A stretch of 64,000 nt of DNA from Massilistercora timonensis. GTDB taxonomy: Bacteria > Bacillota > Clostridia > Lachnospirales > Lachnospiraceae. Where the stretch lies: the NCBI RefSeq assembly GCF_900312975.1, contig NZ_LT990039.1:2170001-2234000 (forward strand), in the 5' to 3' direction. The notes under the pieces are model-generated. The model had not been told where the DNA came from and did no database searches. It was given only the letters and a program-made list of their open reading frames with translations. This document shows, one piece after another, positions 55,995-64,000 of this stretch (positions are counted from its first letter, which is position 1; every line of letters starts with the position of its first letter). A program made the translations under genes and the position numbers.

Positions 55995-56609
55995 CTGCAC
56001 AGCCGCAAAATACTCTGAAAGCCTTGATAAACATTTGTTCTGTAATATATAAAAAATAATCTCAAAAGGGAGCGACAACTGAATAGCATTCTTCACATTA
56101 GAGTGAGAGAGACGGCTTTCAGCCGGACAACGCCAGCGGTATGCTAAGGGAAAGTACCGCCGCTTCTGAACTGCTTTGTACTGTCGGCTGTCAGATAAGC
56201 GTAAAGGACAGTTTCGACTTTGAATTTCAAAGCCGGTTACATGAATGTGAAGCCACCACCGCAGGGGATAAATCTATCCTTTTGCGGGAAGTCGGTACGC
56301 ATTTGTGTGCCGGCTTTTTTTGTTGCCCGAAAGCCGGTTACAACGGAATGACCGGCTGGATGGGATATGATTTTGCCAAGACCTTTTGCGTGAGAAGAGA
56401 AAGCGAAACGACGCTGCGGTGAGACTCCGGGGCAGGGACAGAAAAACGACATTCAGGCAGACCGGCGAAGGTTAGGAGAGAAAGCGTGTCCACAACAGTA
56501 ACGAGCATCGGATTGTGGCCCCCACAATCCCAATCCGCACCCTAAAGGGATGCGGACTGACTCAGGGCGTGCCGCCCTATGACCCTGCTAAAGAAGCTAA
56601 AACACAAGA
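55995..56609 (+). other. Gene-poor region before the mobilisation genes
   Basis: No convincing gene; one frame of 93 codons (56141-56422) has no ribosome site and is cysteine-rich, and probably is not coding. AAAGCCGGTTACA is repeated at 56229-56241 and 56330-56342, with a complementary TGTGCCGGCTTT in between. The end contains the oriT-like hairpins listed separately. Confidence 0.55.
56510..56556 (+). other. oriT-like double hairpin
   Basis: GGATTGTGG (56510-56518) and CCACAATCC (56522-56530) form a hairpin, followed by TCCGCA-CCCT (56534-56543) facing AGGG-A-TGCGGA. Two such hairpins just before MobC and relaxase genes are the usual place for a transfer origin. The nick site is not proven. 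Confidence 0.5.
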
Positions 56610-56918
56610 ATGGAGATGATATTTTTGAATAAGGAAAGCGATAAAAAAGTGCGTATCAAGGTACGCTTATCCGAAGAAGAAAGCGAAAAACTAAAGCGCT
56701 GTGCAGCAGCGTGTGGGCTGTCTCAATCGGCATTGATCCGTCAGCTTTGCAAAGGCAAAGTACCCAAGCCACAACCCAAAAAAGAATTTTGGGAAGTGCT
56801 TGAAGCACTCTACGCAGTCCACACCAATTTCAAAAGCTGTGCAAAATTTGAGCCGTCCGCTTTGGAAATCTGCAAAGAAATCGAGTGCTTAATACTCGAT
56901 TTACAGGAGGCGGGATAA
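56610..56918 (+). CDS. MobC-like relaxosome protein
   Basis: 102 residues. A ribbon-helix-helix start (VRIKVRLSEEESEKLKRCAA; CGLSQSALIRQLCKG) is followed by a helical part. It binds near oriT and helps relaxase nicking. The listed start is ATG 56610; a TTG at 56625 with GGAG at the right distance is an attractive alternative. It overlaps the relaxase start by TAATG. Confidence 0.85.
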   Translation: MEMIFLNKESDKKVRIKVRLSEEESEKLKRCAAACGLSQSALIRQLCKGKVPKPQPKKEFWEVLEALYAVHTNFKSCAKFEPSALEICKEIECLILDLQEAG

Positions 56919-58198
56919 TGGCTACTACAAGTTTATGGCATATCGAGGGCAGGCTGAAAGACCTGATTGCCTATGTGGAAAATCCTGAAAAAACAAAAGC
57001 TGATAATCCCAATTTACAGCCGTTGTGGGATGTGTTTTCCTATGTCAGCCGTCCTGAAGCGACTGAGCAGGGCGAATATGTTTCGTCTATCAACTGCCTC
57101 AAAGAGATTGCCTTGCAGCAGATGATTTTAACGAAAAAGCAGTACGGCAAAGAGAATGGATATATCGCCTGGCACGGTTATCAAAGTTTTAAACCTGACG
57201 AAGTCACACCCGAACAGGCGCACCAAATCGGATTGCAGTTGGCAAAGGAAATGTGGGGAGATCGCTTTCAGATCATCGTCACTACCCACCTTGATAAAGA
57301 CCATCTGCACAACCATTTCTGCTTCAATTCGGTTTCCTTTCTTGACGGGAAGAAATACAACCGCCGGATATTTGAGGATACCCACCCTGCCATTGTAGAC
57401 AGGCATATCTTTGAGACGGTACAGGAAATCCGCAAACACAAACGCCGCCCGACCGCAACGGGAAAACTCAGTATCTTTTCGGGCAAGGTATTCTGTGCGG
57501 ACTGTGGAGCCAAGCTGCACTACTGCACGGCAAACGCTTTCAAAGCAAATCAGGACTTTTTCGTCTGCGCCAACTACCGCAGCAATACGGGAACCTGCAC
57601 GGGGCATTATATCCGGGCAGTTACCCTGAACCGGCTTGTGTTCCGGCATATTCAGAGTGTGTTGTCCTATATCCAGCAGTTTGAAGCGTCCTTTGTCAAA
57701 AAGGAAATGGAAAAAGCCAATGCAGAACGAAAATTATCCATTGAAAAGGCAAAGGTAGACATTGTAACGCTCAAGCGCCGGGATGAGGATTTGGATACGC
57801 TTTTCAAGCGGATTTATGAGGATATGGTATCGGGCAGGCTGTCGGCGGAACGGTTTGACAAGCTTTCTTCCGAGTATGAAACGGAGCAGAAGGATGTCAA
57901 AGCGGCGATTCTTGATTTGCAGGATCTGATCGACAGCGGCGAACAGGAACAGCACGACCTTCAGCAGTTTCTGAAGAATGTTCGTAAATATACCGATCCC
58001 CAAGAACTCACGGCGGAAATCCTGAACGATCTGGTTGACAAAATCGTGGTACACGCTCCGGACAAGAGCAGCGGCCACAGAAAACAAAAGATTGAGATTT
58101 ACTACAAGGCTGCGGGCATTATCAATATTGCCGATGAGGACTGCGTTGCCCTCGACGGCAGGCTCGGTATGCAAAACCGAAAGAAGAAAACAGCCTGA
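56918..58198 (+). CDS. Relaxase N-terminus fused in frame to serine recombinase C-terminus
   Basis: 426 residues. Residues 1-146 are a MOBP-like relaxase: Tyr19 in DLIAYVENPEKT and the histidine cluster HLDKDHLHNHF (H124, H129, H131, H133). From about 150 the sequence IFEDTHPAIVDRHIFETVQE, the zinc ribbon (C193, C196, C217, C227) and the coiled coil (residues 250-330) are those of a large TndX-type serine recombinase. The catalytic serine domain is missing. AGGAGGCGGG precedes the ATG. This is probably a deletion product of two element genes; artefact cannot be excluded. Confidence 0.8.
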   Translation: MATTSLWHIEGRLKDLIAYVENPEKTKADNPNLQPLWDVFSYVSRPEATEQGEYVSSINCLKEIALQQMILTKKQYGKENGYIAWHGYQSFKPDEVTPEQAHQIGLQLAKEMWGDRFQIIVTTHLDKDHLHNHFCFNSVSFLDGKKYNRRIFEDTHPAIVDRHIFETVQEIRKHKRRPTATGKLSIFSGKVFCADCGAKLHYCTANAFKANQDFFVCANYRSNTGTCTGHYIRAVTLNRLVFRHIQSVLSYIQQFEASFVKKEMEKANAERKLSIEKAKVDIVTLKRRDEDLDTLFKRIYEDMVSGRLSAERFDKLSSEYETEQKDVKAAILDLQDLIDSGEQEQHDLQQFLKNVRKYTDPQELTAEILNDLVDKIVVHAPDKSSGHRKQKIEIYYKAAGIINIADEDCVALDGRLGMQNRKKKTA

Positions 58199-58307
58199 CA
58201 ACGCAAAGCGGCGGCACAGCCCTCCGGCTGCACCGCCACCTTACATATTTCCTTCGTTATCGCACCTCGGCTAAGGCGCAGTCTCTTTTTTTTCCGTCTG
58301 AATTGTG

Positions 58308-58313
58308 ATATAC
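58308..58313 (+). promoter_or_regulatory. Extended -10 promoter of the second ior cluster
   Basis: TGATATACT (58305-58313) with no good -35; 47 bases before the iorA start. It is at or just outside the right edge of the island. Confidence 0.4.
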
Positions 58314-58359
58314 TGAACGGGTAAAAAACGGTACAAAGTGCGCAAGAAGGAGAAAAAGC

Positions 58360-60180
58360 ATGGCGAGAGAATTGTTGATGGGCAATGAGGCCATCGGACT
58401 GGGTGCCATCCGGGCCGGCGTAAGCCTGGTGGCCGGATATCCCGGCACCCCCTCCACGGAGATCCTGGAGACGGTGGCAAAGCATAATCAGGACGGCGCC
58501 ATCCATATAGAGTGGTCGGTGAATGAGAAGGCGGCTCTTGAGGTGGCGGCAGGAGCTTCCTATGCAGGGGCCAGGACCCTGGTGACCATGAAGCAGGTGG
58601 GGTTAAATGTGGCCAGCGACCCGCTGATGAGTCTGGCCTATGTAGGTGTGGAGGGAGGTATGGTGATCGTGTCCGCGGACGACCCGGGTCCCATCTCTTC
58701 CCAGACAGAGCAGGACACCCGGCATTTTGGAGCATTCTCTAAGCTTCCGGTATTCGATCCTTCTTCCCCGGAGGAGGCTTATGAGATGGTGGAAGCTGCC
58801 TTTGCCTGTTCCGAGGAGTATAAGACCCCGGTGCTGCTGCGGCCTACAACAAGGGTCTGCCACGGCTGCGCTTCCATTGAAGTGAAAGAAGGCGGTGAGA
58901 GGGAGACACCGAAAGGGTTTGTGAAGGATACGGGACGCTGGGTGATCTTCCCCCGGCTCTCCTATCAAAACCATAAGAAGATCGATGCCAGGAATGAAGA
59001 ACTTTCCCGCCGTTTTTCCGAAAGTCCTTTTAACTGGATGGAAGGACGGAAAGAAGAGAAGGGAAAGGGGATCGCTGCAGGAGGCGTCTCCTATGCCTAT
59101 GTAAAGGAATCCCTTCCCGGGGAAGTTCCCCTTCTGAAGATCGGAACCCCTCATCCCTTCCCGGAGGAACTGGCAGTGCGTTTCCTGGAAGGGCTCTCGG
59201 AAGTGCTGATCCTGGAGGAGCTGGATCCGGTGATCGAGAAGGAATTGTTGCGGATTGTGGGGAAATACCACCTTCCGGTGACCATCAGAGGGAAACTGAC
59301 CCAGGATACCCGGAATGCAGGGGAGAACAGTGTGGAGAGCGTGCGCAGGGATCTGGCGGCCTTCCTGCCCCAGTATCCGTTCCTTTCAGGAGAAAGCCCT
59401 GCATTTAGCGGACAGGATGCGCCCGCCCTTCCGGTGCGCCCGCCGGTGCTGTGCGCGGGATGTCCCCACCGGGCTTCCTTCTATGCGGTGAAGCAGGCGG
59501 CGAAGGGGAGAAAGGCGGTGTTCTCCGGAGATATCGGCTGTTATACCCTGGGGAATGTAAAGCCGCTGGATATGGTGGACACCTGCCTGTGCATGGGGGC
59601 AGACGTCACCATCGCTCAGGGATTACATATCATAGAACCAGACGGTGTGAACTTCTCCTTTATCGGAGATTCCACTTTCTTTGCCTCCGGGATCACCGGT
59701 GTGGTAAATGCAGTCTATAACCAGACGGATATCGTGCTGGTGGTACTGGACAATTCCACCACGGCCATGACCGGCCATCAGCCTCATCCGGGGACCGGCC
59801 GGACCATGATGGGCGAGATCGTGGAGAAGATCAGTATCCGGAAGATCTTGGAGGGCATTGGCGTAGCCAGGATCGTGGAGGCGGATCCTCTGAACCTTGA
59901 GGAGGCGGTGGACGCAGTCCGGGAGGTACTGGATGTCCCGGGGGTGCGTGCGGTGATCTTCAAGTCGCCCTGTATCGCGGTGGCGAAGCCGGTGCGTCAG
60001 TATCAGGTGGTGGGGGAGAAGTGTACCTTCTGCCGCCAGTGCATCCGGGAGATCGGGTGTCCGGCAGTCACGGTTGAGGAGGGCAAGGCACACATTGAAC
60101 CATCCCTTTGTTTTGGATGCGGGCTGTGCGCCCAGATCTGCCATTTTGAAGCCATAAAGGAGGTGGGGGCACATGAGTAA
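58360..60180 (+). CDS. iorA: Indolepyruvate ferredoxin oxidoreductase alpha subunit (second copy)
   Basis: 606 residues with the same layout as the first: ELLMGNEAIGLGAIRAG, YPGTPSTEI, GDIGCYTLGNVKPLDMVDT, GDSTFFASG, and two clusters CTFCRQCIREIGCP and CFGCGLCAQIC. It is clearly divergent from the first copy, for example in an inserted stretch around residues 200-230, so probably has another arylpyruvate preference. The gene starts after AGAAGGAG, 160 bases from the island. It overlaps iorB by 8 bases. Confidence 0.93.
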   Translation: MARELLMGNEAIGLGAIRAGVSLVAGYPGTPSTEILETVAKHNQDGAIHIEWSVNEKAALEVAAGASYAGARTLVTMKQVGLNVASDPLMSLAYVGVEGGMVIVSADDPGPISSQTEQDTRHFGAFSKLPVFDPSSPEEAYEMVEAAFACSEEYKTPVLLRPTTRVCHGCASIEVKEGGERETPKGFVKDTGRWVIFPRLSYQNHKKIDARNEELSRRFSESPFNWMEGRKEEKGKGIAAGGVSYAYVKESLPGEVPLLKIGTPHPFPEELAVRFLEGLSEVLILEELDPVIEKELLRIVGKYHLPVTIRGKLTQDTRNAGENSVESVRRDLAAFLPQYPFLSGESPAFSGQDAPALPVRPPVLCAGCPHRASFYAVKQAAKGRKAVFSGDIGCYTLGNVKPLDMVDTCLCMGADVTIAQGLHIIEPDGVNFSFIGDSTFFASGITGVVNAVYNQTDIVLVVLDNSTTAMTGHQPHPGTGRTMMGEIVEKISIRKILEGIGVARIVEADPLNLEEAVDAVREVLDVPGVRAVIFKSPCIAVAKPVRQYQVVGEKCTFCRQCIREIGCPAVTVEEGKAHIEPSLCFGCGLCAQICHFEAIKEVGAHE

Positions 60181-60775
60181 GAATTGTCTGTTGTGCGGCG
60201 TGGGAGGCCAGGGAGTGATCCTGGCGTCCAAGCTGATCGCCTGCGCGGCCATGGAACAGGGACTTAAGGTGCGGACCTCAGAGACCATCGGGATGTCCCA
60301 GCGGGGCGGAAGCGTGGTGAGCCATGTGCGGATGGGGGAGGAAGTCCATTCTCCCATGATCCCGGAAGGGCAGGCGGACCTGATCCTTGCCTTTGAGCCG
60401 GCAGAGGCTGTGCGAAACCTCTCTTATCTGAAGAAGGGAGGCGCGGTGGTGGTGAACCGGAAGGCGGTACAGTCTGCGGTGTCTACCTTAAGTCAGCAGG
60501 GATATGAGGGAGATGAGATGATCGAGTATCTCAGGACCCAGGACCTGCGGCTCTATGTGGTGGACGGAGAAGAACTGTGCGCCAGGGCCGGCTCCCCCAA
60601 GGTGCTCAATGTGGCCCTTCTTGGAACAGCTGCGGCCAGCGGCGCCCTGGGGATCACATCGGAAGAGATGGAGCGGGAGATCCGAAGAAGGGTGAAACCG
60701 GCCTATGTGGAGATGAATGTAAAAGCCCTGGCTCTTGGAGCCCAGGCAGAAGAGGAAGGGAGGGCCAGCCGATGA
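60173..60775 (+). CDS. iorB: Indolepyruvate ferredoxin oxidoreductase beta subunit (second copy)
   Basis: 200 residues: LLCGVGGQGVILASKLIACA and the IGMSQRGGSVVSHVRMG block of PF01558. Partner of the upstream alpha subunit. It overlaps paaK by four bases (ATGA). It carries a somewhat longer middle part than the first copy. Confidence 0.93.
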   Translation: MSKNCLLCGVGGQGVILASKLIACAAMEQGLKVRTSETIGMSQRGGSVVSHVRMGEEVHSPMIPEGQADLILAFEPAEAVRNLSYLKKGGAVVVNRKAVQSAVSTLSQQGYEGDEMIEYLRTQDLRLYVVDGEELCARAGSPKVLNVALLGTAAASGALGITSEEMEREIRRRVKPAYVEMNVKALALGAQAEEEGRASR

Positions 60776-62004
60776 AAATGACAGAGCTGCAGTTTCGACT
60801 GATCAAGGAAAATCTGAAAGTACTGACATCAAAACCCTGTTTCTATAAAGAAAAATTTAAAGACATTGATATTGACACCATCAAAAGCCAGGAGGATTTT
60901 GAGAAGCTTCCCTTTACCTGGAAGGGGGATCTGCGGGACGCCTATCCTCTGGGGCTGCAGGCGGAGCCGGACGAAGAGATCGTGCGGATCCATTCTTCCT
61001 CCGGGACCACCGGGACGCCGGTGATCATTCCCTATACCCAGAAGGATGTGGACGACTGGGCCAAGATGTTTGCCCGCTGCTATGAGATGGCGGGGATCAC
61101 CGCCCTGGACCGGATCCAGATCACGCCGGGGTATGGCCTGTGGACCGCGGGGATCGGATTCCAGCTGGGGGCGGAGCATCTGGGAGCCATGACCATCCCC
61201 ATGGGTCCTGGCAATACCGAGAAGCAGCTGCGGATGATGCAGGATCTGAAGGCCACCGTTCTGTGCGCTACCTCTTCCTATGCTCTCCTTTTGGCAGAGG
61301 AGATCGCCAAACGGGATCTTACCGATAAGATCTATCTGAAGAAGGGCGTCATCGGCTCGGAGCGGTGGGGTGACAAGATGCGTAAAAGGATTGCCGCGGA
61401 GCTTGGGGTCCAGCTTTATGATATCTATGGACTGACAGAGGTCTACGGGCCGGGGATCGCCATGAGCTGCGACTACGAGTGCGGCATGCACTACTGGGAC
61501 GACTATGTGTACTTTGAGATCGTGGATCCCAAGACCGGGGAGGTGCTGCCGGACGGAGAGATCGGAGAGCTGGTGATCACCACTCTGCGTAAACAGGGAG
61601 CGCCCCTGATCCGCTACCGGACCCACGATCTGACCCGATTTATCCCGGGAGACTGCCCCTGCGGGTCCCGGTTCCCCAGGATCGACACCCTGATCGGGCG
61701 GACTGACGATATGGTGAAGGTGAAGGGAGTCAACATCTTCCCAAGCCAGATCGAGGAAATGTTAAAAGGGGTGCAGGAGGCCTCCAGCGAGTATCAGTTT
61801 ATGCTGGACCATATGAATGGGAAAGACGTGTGCACCCTGTTCGTGGAGATCAACAAAGGAGTAGATCCGGTGGAGGCTACCCGGGTGATCCAGCAGGAGT
61901 TCAAGGCCAAGATCGGGATCATGACCAATGTAAAACCAGTGGCCATCGGAGACCTTCCTCGCAGCGAGAAGAAATCCACCCGGATCTTTGACAACCGGTA
62001 CTAG
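60772..62004 (+). CDS. paaK: Phenylacetate-CoA ligase family protein (third copy)
   Basis: 410 residues. Motifs: HSSSGTTGTPVIIPYT, YGLTEVYGPG, YRTHD, and RTDDMVKVKGVNIFP. The N-terminus is shorter by about 25 residues than the copies at 9.3 and 13.4 kb, and the hinge is YRTHD. The ATG overlaps the iorB stop. The preceding ior genes imply that its substrate is the same aryl acid/CoA pair. No ACT gene follows, in contrast to the first cluster. Confidence 0.9.
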   Translation: MKMTELQFRLIKENLKVLTSKPCFYKEKFKDIDIDTIKSQEDFEKLPFTWKGDLRDAYPLGLQAEPDEEIVRIHSSSGTTGTPVIIPYTQKDVDDWAKMFARCYEMAGITALDRIQITPGYGLWTAGIGFQLGAEHLGAMTIPMGPGNTEKQLRMMQDLKATVLCATSSYALLLAEEIAKRDLTDKIYLKKGVIGSERWGDKMRKRIAAELGVQLYDIYGLTEVYGPGIAMSCDYECGMHYWDDYVYFEIVDPKTGEVLPDGEIGELVITTLRKQGAPLIRYRTHDLTRFIPGDCPCGSRFPRIDTLIGRTDDMVKVKGVNIFPSQIEEMLKGVQEASSEYQFMLDHMNGKDVCTLFVEINKGVDPVEATRVIQQEFKAKIGIMTNVKPVAIGDLPRSEKKSTRIFDNRY

Positions 62005-62037
62005 TCTCCAGAGAGAGAAAGTGAAAGGAGTCCAGGC

Positions 62038-62811
62038 ATGCGATTTCGTCCCTGTATTGACATTCACAACGGAAAAGTAAAACAGATCGTAGGCGGCAGC
62101 CTTCAGGATGAAGGGGACTGCGCCAGGGAGAACTTTGCCTCAGACCGGGAGGCGGCGGATTTCGCCAGGCTCTATCAGAAGGACGGCCTTACCGGCGGAC
62201 ATGTGATCCTTTTAAACCCGGAATCCTCTCCCTACTATTCGGAGACCAGGCGGCAGGCTTTAAGCGCCCTTGCCGCTTATCCCGGCGGCCTGCAGGCAGG
62301 CGGCGGCATTACGGCCGGGAACGCGGCGGAATACCTGGACGCAGGAGCCAGCCATGTGATCGTGACTTCCTATATCTTCCGGGACGGCCAGATCCGGTGG
62401 GAGAACCTGGAGCGCCTGCGGCAGACGGTGGGGAAAGAGCGGATCGTAATAGACGTAAGCTGCCGGAAGCGGGAGAACGCCTACTATATTGTGACAGACC
62501 GGTGGCAGAAGTTTACAGATGTGAAGCTGACAGAAGCGATTCTGGAGAAGCTTGGAAGAAGCTGTGATGAATTCCTGGTCCACGGAGTGGACGTGGAGGG
62601 CAAGGCATCTGGCGTGGAGGAAGATCTGGTCCGGCTGCTTGGCGGCTTTTCAGGGATACCGGTCACCTATGCCGGCGGCATCGGAAGTATGGCGGACCTG
62701 GAGCGGTTCCGCAAGATCAGCGGCGGGAAGCTGGATTTCACCATCGGAAGCGCCCTGGATCTCTTTGGCGGAACGATCCCTTATGAGACAGTGAAAAAAG
62801 GGATGATTTGA
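62038..62811 (+). CDS. hisA: Eukaryotic-type HisA isomerase
   Basis: 257 residues. The motifs CIDIHNGKVKQIVGGSL, HVIVTSYIF, IDVSCRK, VDVEGKASGVEEDLV and LDFTIGSALDLFGG follow yeast HIS6 more than typical bacterial HisA. HisA isomerises ProFAR to PRFAR in histidine synthesis. No other his gene is in the window. It follows paaK by 33 bases with AAAGGAG. Confidence 0.85.
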   Translation: MRFRPCIDIHNGKVKQIVGGSLQDEGDCARENFASDREAADFARLYQKDGLTGGHVILLNPESSPYYSETRRQALSALAAYPGGLQAGGGITAGNAAEYLDAGASHVIVTSYIFRDGQIRWENLERLRQTVGKERIVIDVSCRKRENAYYIVTDRWQKFTDVKLTEAILEKLGRSCDEFLVHGVDVEGKASGVEEDLVRLLGGFSGIPVTYAGGIGSMADLERFRKISGGKLDFTIGSALDLFGGTIPYETVKKGMI

Positions 62812-62849
62812 GCTGGCTGCTATTAAGGGCTGCGGAAGGAGGAAGTGTC

Positions 62850-64000
62850 ATGCTGGATCTGAAGATCGTAAATGGAAGGGTGATCGACGGAACCGGAACT
62901 CCTGCTTATGAAGGCGATGTGGGGGTGAAAAACGGCAAGATCGTCCTGGGGTCCAGGGAAGAGGCCAGAGAGATCCTGGATGCCAGAGGGAAATATGTAT
63001 GTCCGGGATTTGTGGACGCACATTCCCACGGAGACGGCATCCTGGGGACCGTCTATGGAAGGATGTGCAAAGCCTGCCAGGGCATCACCACAGAGGTGGC
63101 CGGTCAGTGCGGAGAATCCATGGCTCCGGTGGTGCCAGGCCATCTGGAAGACCTGAAAGCCGTGGTGGCGGGCGATGTGGTAGATTATCCGGAGGAGATG
63201 GAAGGATTCACAGATTACCGGACTTATTTTAACTGGGTCAGCCGCCGGCCCCTGTCCGCCAATATCCGGCTTCTGACCGGGCACAGCAGTCTGCGGGCCG
63301 GTGTAATGGGATATCAGGACCGCAGACCGGATAAGTCTGAGATGGAGCAGATGAAAATGCTGCTACGGGAGGCAATGGAGCAGGGATCGCTGGGACTGAG
63401 CAGTGGTCTTATCTATGCGCCGGGATGTTATGCCGATACGGAAGAACTGACAGAATTGTGCCGGGTAGTGGCAGAATACGGTGGGATCTACACCAGCCAT
63501 ATGCGTAATGAGTCGGACGATGTGGTCAACGGGGTGAAGGAGGCGCTGGCCATCGGGCGGGAGGCCGGGGTTCCGGTGTTTCTCTCCCATCATAAGATCT
63601 GTGGCGTTCCCAACTGGGGGAAGAGCATGGAGACCCTGAAGCTGGTGGAAGAAGCAAGACAGGCGGGGCAGCAGGTGACCCTGGACCAGTATCCCTATCT
63701 TGCTTCCATGACCAATATGAACGCCGTGGTACCGCCGGATCATTTTGGAGAAGGGGCGGCGGCCCTGGCCAGGAGACTGGGAGAAAGAGGAAAAGAAGAG
63801 GGGCTTTGGCGTAAGATCGCCGGGGAGATCGAGAACCGGCAGGATTTTGAGAACCAGTACCGCAACTGCGGCGGCTGGGAGCACATTCTGATCTCTTCCC
63901 TTCCAGAGACGAAGGAATATGAGGGGATGACCGTGGCGGAGGCGGCCCGCAGGATGGGACGGGATGGAACAGATGCTTATCTGGAGCTTTTTGTCCGAAA
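62850..64000 (+). CDS. N-acyl-D-amino-acid deacylase family amidohydrolase, N-terminal part
   Basis: 383 codons are visible and the frame is open at the window end. Metal motif DAHSHGD (about residues 55-61), then GSLGLSSGLIYAPGCYADTE and a further metal-ligand block SHMRNESDDV fit D-aminoacylase-like amidohydrolases. It would release D-amino acids from N-acyl forms. The ribosome site AAGGAGG precedes the ATG. Substrate is unknown; dihydroorotase-like enzymes are related. Confidence 0.85.
   Translation, partial: MLDLKIVNGRVIDGTGTPAYEGDVGVKNGKIVLGSREEAREILDARGKYVCPGFVDAHSHGDGILGTVYGRMCKACQGITTEVAGQCGESMAPVVPGHLEDLKAVVAGDVVDYPEEMEGFTDYRTYFNWVSRRPLSANIRLLTGHSSLRAGVMGYQDRRPDKSEMEQMKMLLREAMEQGSLGLSSGLIYAPGCYADTEELTELCRVVAEYGGIYTSHMRNESDDVVNGVKEALAIGREAGVPVFLSHHKICGVPNWGKSMETLKLVEEARQAGQQVTLDQYPYLASMTNMNAVVPPDHFGEGAAALARRLGERGKEEGLWRKIAGEIENRQDFENQYRNCGGWEHILISSLPETKEYEGMTVAEAARRMGRDGTDAYLELFVR

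Larger units (their letters stand above)
50720..58280. mobile_element. Mobile island (degenerate mobilisable/conjugative element)
   Basis: Contains TnpV, two regulators, a surface protein, an oriT-like region, MobC-like and relaxase/recombinase fusion genes, with more A+T-rich codons than the flanks in several genes. A 9-base sequence TAACGAAGG at 50726-50734 recurs inverted at 58251-58259, a weak candidate for the ends. Ends are not certain: no clear target duplication is seen, which is normal for large serine recombinases. No intact recombinase is present. Confidence 0.6.

Noticed and set aside
56141-56422. 93-codon cysteine-rich frame
   Set aside because: No ribosome site; overlaps repeats and hairpins; its translation shows no family. 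Kept only as a note in the region entry.
57353-58198. Intact serine recombinase
   Set aside because: Only the zinc ribbon and coiled coil remain; no catalytic serine domain is found upstream in any frame.

Overview
The window looks like chromosome from a gut-type Lachnospiraceae/Clostridia bacterium (Firmicutes). The evidence is strong AGGAGG ribosome sites, sigma-A type promoters, a T-box leader before pheST, two-subunit glycine decarboxylase (gcvPA/gcvPB), class III fructose bisphosphatase, long-form HPF, a TnpV/serine-recombinase type mobile island, and ferredoxin-linked amino acid fermentation genes. Base composition is fairly G+C rich by eye, except in parts of the island at about 50.7-58.3 kb. 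Genus cannot be fixed from the sequence alone.

Layout. 0-6.4 kb: end of a YjiG-like membrane protein, a LysR regulator, an MnmM/YtqB-type methyltransferase, an ATP-NAD kinase family protein and gcvPA-gcvPB. 6.4-9.0 kb: an Lsa-type ABC-F gene facing a NimA-like flavoprotein and YjbQ. 9.0-15.2 kb: a structured repeat, then paaK-iorA-iorB-ACT-paaK-ACT, an arylpyruvate oxidation cluster. 15.2-22.9 kb: secG, rnr-smpB, an XRE/DUF3169 pair behind an operator array, a 74-bp palindrome, a nuclease/transposase-like protein, xpt, BrkB and a HAD protein. 23.0-27.3 kb: XRE-cupin regulator plus potABCD. 27.4-36.3 kb: a GNAT-membrane fusion with a ThiT-like partner, T-box-pheS-pheT, sppA, RDD protein and queA. 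36.3-39.0 kb: ArsR, HMA chaperone and P1B-ATPase. 39.1-45.7 kb: mainly minus-strand housekeeping genes (PBP1A, hpf, a PsiE-like protein, typA) plus a YigZ gene. 45.9-50.7 kb: SSB-like protein, dapA-dapB, fbp and a small lipoprotein.

50.7-58.3 kb is a mobile island: TnpV, an XRE regulator, a membrane-embedded LuxR regulator, a sortase-type surface protein, an oriT-like region, a MobC-like protein and an unusual gene in which a relaxase N-terminus is joined in frame to the C-terminus of a large serine recombinase. The island sits immediately upstream of a second arylpyruvate cluster (iorA-iorB-paaK, 58.4-62.0 kb), followed by a eukaryotic-type HisA and a truncated N-acyl-D-amino-acid deacylase.

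How the genes fit together. The two ior/paaK clusters point to aromatic amino acid fermentation. Arylpyruvates would be oxidised to aryl-acetyl-CoA with reduced ferredoxin, and the acyl-CoA ligase-like enzymes would interconvert the thioester and the free acid; ACT proteins probably sense an amino acid. Glycine decarboxylase, polyamine uptake and the deacylase also fit an amino-acid-using lifestyle. The most unusual items are the relaxase-recombinase fusion, the membrane LuxR/surface-protein pair with repeated sites between them, the XRE operator array, the two palindromic intergenic elements, and the GNAT-membrane fusion.
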